This document shows positions 58,101-64,000 of a stretch of 64,000 bases of DNA, one piece after another. Below the pieces are notes generated by a model, which saw only the letters and a program-made list of their open reading frames with translations, was not told where the DNA came from and did not search any database. The stretch spans positions 11,087,714 through 11,151,713 of the forward strand of contig NC_135777.1 of assembly GCF_028453695.1 (NCBI RefSeq), in the 5' to 3' direction. Position numbers and translations under genes: made by a program. The first letter of the stretch is position 1. Each line of letters starts with the position of its first letter. Origin of the DNA: Augochlora pura (Eukaryota > Arthropoda > Insecta > Hymenoptera > Halictidae).

Positions 58101-61100
58101 TTGCCTCCGCGACGTTCACTACCGTTTAATCGCTCTCTTTTCTTAAGTTGCGCTTCTTTTCATTTAGCGCCCTGAACGTGCCCGCGACCCACCAGTCTGA
58201 AACACAACGACAGATATTTAGATTATGCTAGAGAGTAGAGACGCGAATAAAGAGATTAGGATCGCGGGCACGAGCCGCTCAATGTGCTTCTTACTTACGG
58301 CTGATTTCTTTGTTTTTTTTTTCGTTCTGTCTAACTCACCCCTATGACCCAACACACCTGTCTTGTCTGTCGTCGAAACGTATGTGTCGCCGCTCGCCTT
58401 ACAAAAATGTTTTCTGTGTTTCTGTGTTCGTGTTCGTTGTATGTTCGGCCCGCTTTCGATCGTATCCACCGTCGCTCGCTTATCCTCGATCCCCTCTCCC
58501 TTGTCGAACGACCCTATCGGACCGTCCGATCCCTGAAAACACGACAGAATCCCACGAAAAGTCCTATTATTACGAGCTGGTCGAGGAGAAGACCAAGACC
58601 GAGCACCGACCGAGTTCGGTCAAGTCGAAAAGCCTCTCCTGGCCACCGCCGAAACCGATCGAGGAAATCACCTATCCCACCGCCAGTCCTTTGTACATCG
58701 ACCCGAATCCCGCCCTCGACAGAAGGGGTAAACCGGCGGTCAGAGAGAAGAAGGCCTGCATCGAGGCCTGCGAGCGGGCATTGAACAAGAAGAGGACCGA
58801 GAGTACCGACCAAGAGGTCGAGAGGGTGACCAGCCATTGGGGAAGCTTCCAGTACGACCCGATGGAACGAATCAGCTGCCCGGGGCCAGTTTACAGAAAG
58901 GTCGAGCTGGTGGAGACCTCCTCCTCCTCCGCCGAGAGACAGTCGAGAGGCGAGATCACCTCGAGGCCCAGCTCGACGGATAGCGTCAGGAGATCGTTAA
59001 CACCTACGAGGATCGTCCAGCCGATTCCAAAGCCTTGGACGGCTACTGTGACGAGCGGCGGCAACCTATACGAGCAGAGCTACGGGGCCGAGCCGCCCAA
59101 GGTCTGCAAGCAGTTCCACCAGAAGGAGATCTGCCAGCGCGAACGAATATGCGAGAGGAACCAGCCATTCCGCGAGGAGCATCGCTCTTACACCTCTAAA
59201 GTCTGCCGCAGGGAGCAAACCATCTGTCAGAAGCCGCCCCTGCCGACGCCGCCGGCGATCAAGCAGGAGGAATCCAAGGAGGAGATCACCGAGATCGATA
59301 AGGAGGTCACCGATCTTAGACCAGCGGACGAAATCGCCGGCGGAGACGAAGAGGAGACGGGCATCGGTGGGGAGCATGACTTCGTCACCGAGACCTCGGA
59401 GGAAGACGTCGACGGGATGCACGTGAAGAAAACGATGACCTTCGAGAAAACCATAGAGAAGATCCCGTCGCCGGCAAGACCTTCCACCCCCATGGTCGAA
59501 ACCGAAGAAGACACCGAGGAAACCTACACGAGAACCACCGCGACCCACGTCGAGAAAGAAGTGAAGCAAACCGAAGAAAAGACGGTGGTCGAATCCAAGG
59601 AGGTGGTCACGACCGCGGTGGACGTGACACAGATGCTCGAGAAGGCCAAACAGGAGGAAGAGGAGAGAAAGAGAGAAGAGGAAGAGGAGGAGAGAAGAAA
59701 ACAGGAGGAGGAGGAGAGAAAGAAGAGAGAGGAGGAGGAGCAGAGGAGAAGACGCGAGGAGGAAGAGCGTAGAAGGCAGGAGGAAGAGGAGCGAAGCAAA
59801 CATGTAACCTTCGAGGAGGAAGTGGTCGAAGAGGTTCGGGAACAGCCTCTTGGAAGAACAGTGGTGCGCGAAGAGAGAGTAACGGAGGAAGAGAGCGACA
59901 CGCCGGGTCGCAAGAAGCTGGTTAAGGAGACCTACGAAGAGATAACAGAGGAGGTTCTGGTTCAGGAGCGCGTTCGGAGGAAGGACGTCGAGGATGAGCG
60001 CAGGAAAAGCTTGCGAGAGCAGGTGGAGGTTCACCAGAGTTTGAGGGACCAGCAGTCATCCAGGTCTAAGCAAGTGTGCAACAAGTATCCGACGCAGGAA
60101 GTCATGGAGACGAACAAGAAGCACGTGCAGTTTGTAAAACATACCGACACCGGCCCGAAACCGATCCCTCATTCCGCAATCCAGAACTCCTCACCGAAGG
60201 AGTGGAAGTCCGAGATGGTGAACGCGCTGACCACTGCACCCGATCGACCCTTCACGCCTGCCAGCACGTCCACCAGCGTGAAGGAAGTTTACACGGAAGA
60301 AACCATATACCTGGATCACAGGTGTAAACCGAAGCCTCCGCCAAAGGAGCCAAGACCCATTTCGCCGTTCCAGCAGGCGCTTATGATAGCTCCCGAGCGT
60401 CCTTACACTCCCTTGAGTAGGGAGATCGGACCAGAAGACAGGAAAGTGGGAAGTCGGCCTGGGACGCCGGCGCTATACAGCGATAGAGGCAGCTGTCATC
60501 TTCCGCCGTCCGACATCCTCTATGGCGAAGGCAGGGCGAAGGACCCTGGACCGCCTCCGTCTCCGGTGAAACCTCGGCCTTTGCCGACTCCACCGCCAGA
60601 CTTCAAGTTGAGAGACTGCTCGGTGTCGCCTCGACCCCCGACGCCTAGCAGCAAGTGCATCACCGCCGCCCTAAAGAAACCGGACACCATTCCCAGCTAC
60701 CAAAAGTACCTGGTAGCCACGAAGAAAACCGCGGTGGAGGGCCACACGTACACGCCGGCTAGCAGGACTCCGACGCCCACACCAGGAAGATCGAAATCAC
60801 CGGCTCCAGGACCACCCACCCCGCCTCCTTGTTACGTGAAGGCTCAGGCCCCTCGAATCAGAGAGGATCCACCACCGAAGCGGTCCGCCGTGCACTTCCC
60901 TACGAAGAAGAGCGTCTCTTACAAGGTCGACGAGGACACCGACGAAGGTCACAGACACGCGGAGTACGCGGCCACCAAGACAGTGGATTTCGACGAGAAG
61001 CAAACCGACGACATGAATAGCGGACCCACGGACGCTGTCCACGCACAGTTCCAAGAGAAGCGGTTCATGACCAGCGAGGAGACCAGAGAGAAGAAGCAGG

Positions 61101-63951
61101 AGGTGGTGAAAAAGTCGCTGCAGGTGGTCGAAGATTTCGAGAGGTGCGAGAGAAGAGCTCTGGCGAAACCACTGCCGGAGCCGAAAGAGCAGCCGTCGAA
61201 GGGCGTGTGCGCGATCGGCAGAACGAGTCCCTCGAAGCCCTCGCTTCCGTGTCCTTTGGCCTCGAAGACGTCGGCAGGTTCGGCGCAGCCAATCTACACC
61301 AGCTCGACGGAAGTACGCCACGTAAGCTACGGCACTCCTCCCGCTTCGAAACCTTGCCCGGAAACCGGGTTGACAGTCTTGCCCTGCAAAGCGACCTCTG
61401 ACCAGGGTACCAAGGCCGGAGTAGTGGTAGTTCCCTGCGAAGGGCCGAATCCCTGCTGCCAGAAATCAGGGGTTTGCGTCGTGCCTACCGCGGATCGCGC
61501 CGGTGTATGCGTCTCACCCTGCTTCGGCACCTCCGGGGGCTCCTGCGGTCAACCTTCGGGCCGTTGCGGTCGAGAATCCTCCTGCGACATTGAAATCCCG
61601 AACTGCCCCGACACCGGGGTCTGCGTGGCACCTTGCGAAGACGGCTCCGTCTGCATCGCGCCCTGCACCAAGGCCGGTTTACCCCCTTCGCTGAAGAAGT
61701 TACCTTTCCCACAGATCCCGTTCCCCTACGAGGAACCGGAACAAACTTCAATCCAACCTCCCTCCTGTCCGCAAAGAAGCTCCTTCGAGCCGATCCACAA
61801 GCCACGCACTAATTTGAGTGGGCAGCTCGCACGACTGACTTGCAAAACTGCCAACAAAGTACCCACTGTTCAGCTGTACAAGCCACAGGCTCAGGCTCAG
61901 CCCCAGTCTCAGTGCCAGGCACAGTCCGACGCGTGCCAGACACGGGGCTGCAGCGAGACCAAGAGCTACTGTAGCAAGACCCAAAGCTCTTATTGCTCCA
62001 CCCAGACCCGCTGTCAGTCGGGCAGTCAGTGTTCGATCAACACCCGCTGTCAATCCGGGAGTCGATGCGTCACCCAGAATGACTGCCAGGACGGTGTCCA
62101 CTGTTCTCCCTCTAGCAATACCCAAAGTTTAGTAGACCCACCAAATTTGTCATCCCACCCGGATCTAGGTACCGGAGTCGGTGGCCTCGGTGGTGCCGGG
62201 TCGAAGAGCGGAACCTTCGCCGGCAGCAGCGCGCCTAAACGCGGACGGGGCATCCTGAATCAAGCAGGTGGACCGGGATCGCGAGTGCCCCTCTGCGCTC
62301 ATTGCAACTCTTACGTCAGGTACTCTCGCCGTTGCTCGTCAACCGTGTGTGCCTTATTCTCTTCTCTTATTTTGTCTTCTACTTCTTGTTTTTGCCATTT
62401 CCAATGTTTTCGTTGTTTTAACCCGTCTCGTTCCTCTTCCCTGTTCCCCCACCAATATCTCGTTTGTTGCTCGCAAGATCGCAACATTGCGATCCGTTTC
62501 AGACGACGAGGAAACGCCGAAAGATCAGGACGATCCCGCGTTGCTGGCGATCGCTCGAGAATGTGTATCGATTTCGTTTCTGTTTTGTTGTTGCTGAAAT
62601 TAATACGATAACTGTACGATGTTTTCTGTTTGCGACGTGATTAACAGTGTTTGCACGATGTTAACAGCTAACGGGGAAAATATTAATCGCAAGAAAAACG
62701 GTCTCCTCGTAAAACCAGTCTGCTGTAGAAACGACAAACAGTGTACAAGGTTTGTAATCCAATTCGTAATCCAATCGATTCTACACGAGATCGTAAAAGC
62801 AGAGACACTTTAACCGCACTTGCCTGACGTTTCCTAAACTAGTCTGCTAAAGTTTTCCGAGTCGAGCGATCACGGAAAGAATGTGGTTCTGTCTCCGTTG
62901 ATTGCCGTTTGTTCTGCTTGGATCTGCTTTCTCGCCGAATCAATCCGCGGAGCACGAGCCGCGGAGAATAATGCCGTTTGTTGCGCGTGCCTCAGGGGAC
63001 CGTTCATCACCGCGCTGGGACAGATATGGTGTCCCGAGCACTTCGTCTGCGTGAACACGCAATGCCGTCGACCCCTTCAGGACATAGGGTTCGTCGAGGA
63101 GAAGGGACAACTCTACTGCGAGTACTGCTTCGAACGCTTCATCGCACCGAGCTGCAACAAATGCAACAACAAAATCAAAGGCGTGAGTACTACGAGTTAT
63201 CTAGGGAAAAATAGAACCTCGAGCAGAGAATTTTCCGAGTACCGGTCTGCCTACCGATGTTCCAGGACTGCCTGAACGCGATTGGAAAGCACTTCCACCC
63301 TGAATGCTTCAAGTGCACGTATTGCGGCAAACTGTTCGGTAACAGCCCGTTCTTCCTCGAAGAAGGACTGCCCTACTGCGAAGCCGGTTGGTTCGATACA
63401 CCCTAAAACCCGCTCTCCCGTCCCATTAACTCGGCTGCAATGGAATCGCATTTCTTTCTCCGTTCTGTTTCCTCGTTGCAGATTGGAACGAGCTGTTCAC
63501 GACAAAGTGTTTCGCGTGCGGATTCCCCGTCGAGGCTGGAGATCGCTGGGTAGAGGCCCTGAACAATAATTACCACAGCCAATGCTTCAACTGCACGGTA
63601 CGCAATTAGTGCGAGAACGCTTCTCGAAATAAACCGATCGATCCAAAACCGGGAAGAAAGTCGAAGAAACAGGCTGCCGATTGTGCTCAACAACCGGCAG
63701 CGTTTCTTCCTTGAGACTCGACGTTGCTCTCTACCGGTTTGTGTCGCGTTCGCTGGATTTATTTCTGACCGAACTACAGACGTTTATATACTCTTGGAAA
63801 AATAGTTATTTATATAAAGGTCCCGTACAATGTAGAATGTACCAATGCCGTTGTTTCCTGTTCTCTGTTGCAGATGTGTAGGAAGAACCTCGAGGGCCAG
63901 AGTTTCTACGCGAAGGGCGGTCGTCCGTTCTGCAAAAATCACGCGCGTTAA
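35271..63951 (+). CDS. Zasp52: Zasp52 orthologue: PDZ-ZM-LIM Z-disc scaffold
   Basis: Main path, every phase closing: 35271-35375, 48529-48680, 48899-49067, 49282-49415, 49490-49590, 49983-50190, 52871-53056, 53280-53379, 54837-54890, 55393-55531, 58548-62319, 62996-63182, 63266-63386, 63482-63597 and 63874-63951 (TAA). This sums to 5,622 nt or 1,873 aa. PDZ 1-86 (FDGSPWGFRLQGG...AGNNFEVTVQR). A TWKPHVTPLG / VTKTSLAAKKQDGSHIG linker. ZM about 150-220 (SIVNKQYNSPVGIYSEETI...GGVLG|VNFKKNEK). LIM1 about 281-345. A long linker of about 1,257 residues. APKRGRGILN, then LIM2-4 about 1695-1873. In Drosophila, Zasp52 (ALP/Enigma family) localises to Z-discs and integrin sites, binds alpha-actinin and supports myofibril assembly. 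The linker is highly diverged; PDZ, ZM and LIM match closely. The first coding intron is 13,153 bp. Confidence 0.95.
41252..41285 (+). mobile_element. Solo mariner terminal inverted repeat
   Basis: GGTCGGTGCATAAGTTTGTA strongly resembles mellifera-subfamily mariner ends (GGTTGGTGCATAAGT type). No opposing end or transposase is visible nearby, so this is a truncated relic. Confidence 0.5.
45460..45520. repeat. (GA)n microsatellite
   Basis: Imperfect GA/GAAA repeat within the Zasp52 first coding intron. Confidence 0.9.
45731..45740 (+). promoter_or_regulatory. MEF2 consensus site CTATTTTTAG
   Basis: Exact match to YTAWWWWTAR inside the large intron of a muscle structural gene. Confidence 0.45.
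46254..46285 (+). promoter_or_regulatory. Pair of MEF2 consensus sites, 22 bp apart
   Basis: CTATTTTTAG at 46254-46263 and again at 46276-46285, identical and about two helical turns apart. This suggests a muscle enhancer of Zasp52. Confidence 0.5.
48314..48323 (+). promoter_or_regulatory. MEF2 consensus site TTAAAAATAG
   Basis: Fits YTAWWWWTAR; about 200 bp before Zasp52 exon 2. Confidence 0.4.
48529..49067 (+). CDS. Zasp52: Zasp52 exons 2-3: second half of PDZ and linker
   Basis: Exon 48529-48680 (152 nt) encodes VNSGSPAEAAGLKAGDAVIR to VTVQ. Exon 48899-49067 encodes RGGGTWKPHVTPLGSS and TKTSLAAKKQDGSHIG, matching the conserved Zasp52 post-PDZ linker. Joins: AG|A (Arg), then TTC at phase 0. 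Confidence 0.92.
49282..49590 (+). CDS. Zasp52: Zasp52 ZM motif exons
   Basis: Exon 49282-49415 encodes SIKSIVNKQYNSPVGIYSEE and AETLSAQAEVLAGGVLG. Exon 49490-49590 encodes VNFKKNEKNYNAENSEVFKM and DKEPKTPEP. The phase-2 split at Gly is shared with both ZM motifs of the upstream gene. Confidence 0.93.
49983..50190 (+). CDS. Zasp52: Zasp52 exon carrying the first Cys pair of LIM1 (version A)
   Basis: Acceptor AAATAG; starts G|CG, ends GT|G. Encodes a Pro/Ser stretch, a 17-residue Gln run and NICAECERLIV, the first zinc-ligand pair of LIM1, whose remainder is in exon 52871-53056. Confidence 0.9.
50602..50818 (+). CDS. Zasp52: Alternative Zasp52 exon carrying the first Cys pair of LIM1 (version B)
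   Basis: Acceptor TCGTAG after a pyrimidine stretch; starts G|TT and ends GT|G with donor GTAACT, so both phases equal version A. The frame is fully open and encodes a Ser/Pro-rich segment ending SIVRCSNCDRVIV, the same LIM-opening CxxC as ICAECERLIV in version A. Splicing both would put two half-LIM starts in series, so they are probably mutually exclusive. Confidence 0.72.
51995..52130. repeat. (CT)n / (CTAT)n pyrimidine repeat
   Basis: Long imperfect CT/TCTA repeat in the intron between the two LIM1 half-exons. Confidence 0.9.
52871..55531 (+). CDS. Zasp52: Zasp52 LIM1 body and following linker exons
   Basis: 52871-53056: GVFVRIKEKNLHVECFKC, then CGTSLKNVGYY and YCDIH complete LIM1. 53280-53379: Ala/Pro/Ser-rich. 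54837-54890: 18 codons (PTRLGTSPVEPPSFRSVQ). 55393-55531: KPFGGSSTLPSNLSSPPP and GSSTLPRPQSQTVT, ending at phase 1. The 55393 acceptor (CACACAG) is weaker than the others. Confidence 0.85.
56259..56303 (+). CDS. Zasp52: Candidate 45-nt cassette exon of Zasp52
   Basis: Acceptor CAAATAG and donor CACAG|GTATGG enclose 45 nt reading G|GT CTG ... ACA G. It enters and leaves in phase 1, the phase of the flanking exons (55531 and 58548), so inclusion adds 15 residues (LISALAKPKSAPFT-G) without a frame change. Confidence 0.45.
57063..57115 (+). CDS. Zasp52: Candidate alternative terminal exon of Zasp52 (LIM1-only isoform)
   Basis: A strong acceptor (CTTATCTTTTTTCAG) joins in phase 1 to 55531 and encodes GPSFNPKPRPFSLTFA, then TGA at 57113-57115. 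AATAAA follows at 57666-57671. This would give a PDZ-ZM-LIM1 protein without LIM2-4; short Zasp52 isoforms of this kind are known in Drosophila. Confidence 0.5.
57340..57380. repeat. (CATT)n microsatellite
   Basis: ATTC/CATT tetranucleotide run inside the 3' UTR of the candidate terminal exon, or intronic for the long isoform. Confidence 0.9.
57666..57671 (+). terminator. Poly(A) signal AATAAA for the LIM1-only isoform
   Basis: Canonical hexamer about 550 nt after the TGA of the candidate terminal exon. Confidence 0.4.
58548..62319 (+). CDS. Zasp52: Zasp52 giant linker exon (about 1,257 codons)
   Basis: Acceptor ACACGACAG (G|AA, Glu), donor AG|GTACTC. In order: acidic ESHEKSYYYELVEEKTKTE; SLSWPPPKPIEEITYPTASP (kept in Drosophila as a WPPP...PLYI segment); a long Glu/Arg helix (59632-59805); Zasp-type proline boxes APDRPFTP and APERPYTP; SKSPAPGPPTPPP; a Cys-rich GVCVxPC repeat block (61367-61680); a Gln/Ser/Cys-rich stretch (61880-62110); then SSAPKRGRGILNQAGGPGSR and the LIM2 start PLCAHCNSYVR. 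The open frame runs past both splice sites, but LIM2 continues only after splicing to 62996. Confidence 0.9.
62996..63951 (+). CDS. Zasp52: Zasp52 LIM2-LIM4 exons
   Basis: 62996-63182 completes LIM2 (GPFITALGQIWCPEHFVC...YCEYCFERF) and opens LIM3 (SCNKCNNKIKG). 63266-63386 is the LIM3 body (DCLNAIGKHFHPECFKC...YCEA). 63482-63597 ends LIM3 and opens LIM4 (DWNELFTTKCFACGFPVEAG). 63874-63951 gives MCRKNLEGQSFYAKGGRPFC and KNHAR, then TAA, the usual Zasp/Enigma C-terminus. All zinc ligands I can place are present. Confidence 0.95.
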
Positions 63952-64000
63952 AACCCGTGGCTCGTCGAATCCCGATGCACAAAATGCAAAGGGAGATTCA

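Noticed and set aside
59066..60034. 322-codon Leu-rich antisense frame over the Zasp52 linker exon
   Set aside because: Complement of the Glu/Arg helix (CTC/TTC runs), not a membrane protein.
1..64000. tRNA, rRNA and CRISPR
   Set aside because: A few GTTCGAATCC-like B-box strings (for example near 23431 and 40239) lack an A box and cloverleaf partners; no rRNA-like or spaced-repeat arrays were seen, and CRISPR is not expected in an insect genome.

Overview
The window is insect nuclear DNA, most likely from a hymenopteran (bee, wasp or ant). The reasons are insect-type genes with GT-AG introns, a full-length hunchback, a soluble-adenylyl-cyclase (ADCY10)-like gene (a family I believe is absent from Drosophila), strong AT/GC patchiness with CpG-rich coding regions, and mellifera-type mariner remnants. 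I cannot name the species. There is one assembly gap of 100 Ns at 16742-16841. All splice sites were read by eye from GT/AG signals and checked by phase arithmetic; no RNA evidence was available.

Layout. 1-1890 (minus): the 5' coding exons of an ADCY10-like cyclase, running off the left edge. 2171-4834: intergenic DNA with a piggyBac-like MITE and a long near-perfect hairpin, then the hunchback 3' region with Pumilio-type motifs. 4835-8026 (minus): hunchback, three coding exons, 891 aa. 8036-20290: 12 kb without a convincing host gene; the hunchback upstream side is followed by an AT-rich stretch with an internally deleted mariner, the gap and a Tc1-like relic. 20291-22282 (plus): a single-exon WDR70 homologue.

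23833-32657 (plus): a PDZ + ZM-motif Zasp-family gene. It has a very long alternative last exon encoding six divergent GRY-type repeats and a hydrophobic C-terminus, and a second module (coiled coil, acidic region, second ZM motif) downstream. 35271-63951 (plus): a Zasp52 orthologue with PDZ, ZM, LIM1, a 3.8-kb linker exon and LIM2-4. My reconstruction of the main isoform is 1,873 aa and every phase closes. Its first coding intron is 13.2 kb and holds four consensus MEF2 sites near its 3' end.

The two Zasp-type genes lie head to tail and share exon architecture: a 152-nt second PDZ exon and a phase-2 intron at the same Gly codon in all three ZM motifs. This argues for tandem duplication. Both should encode sarcomeric Z-disc scaffolds that bind alpha-actinin. 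hunchback (segmentation), WDR70 (nuclear WD40 protein) and the cyclase are functionally unrelated neighbours. The most novel item is the GRY-repeat exon at 27047-28871. Also notable are a candidate pair of mutually exclusive exons that swap the first zinc-ligand pair of Zasp52 LIM1, and a Cys-rich repeat block in the Zasp52 linker.
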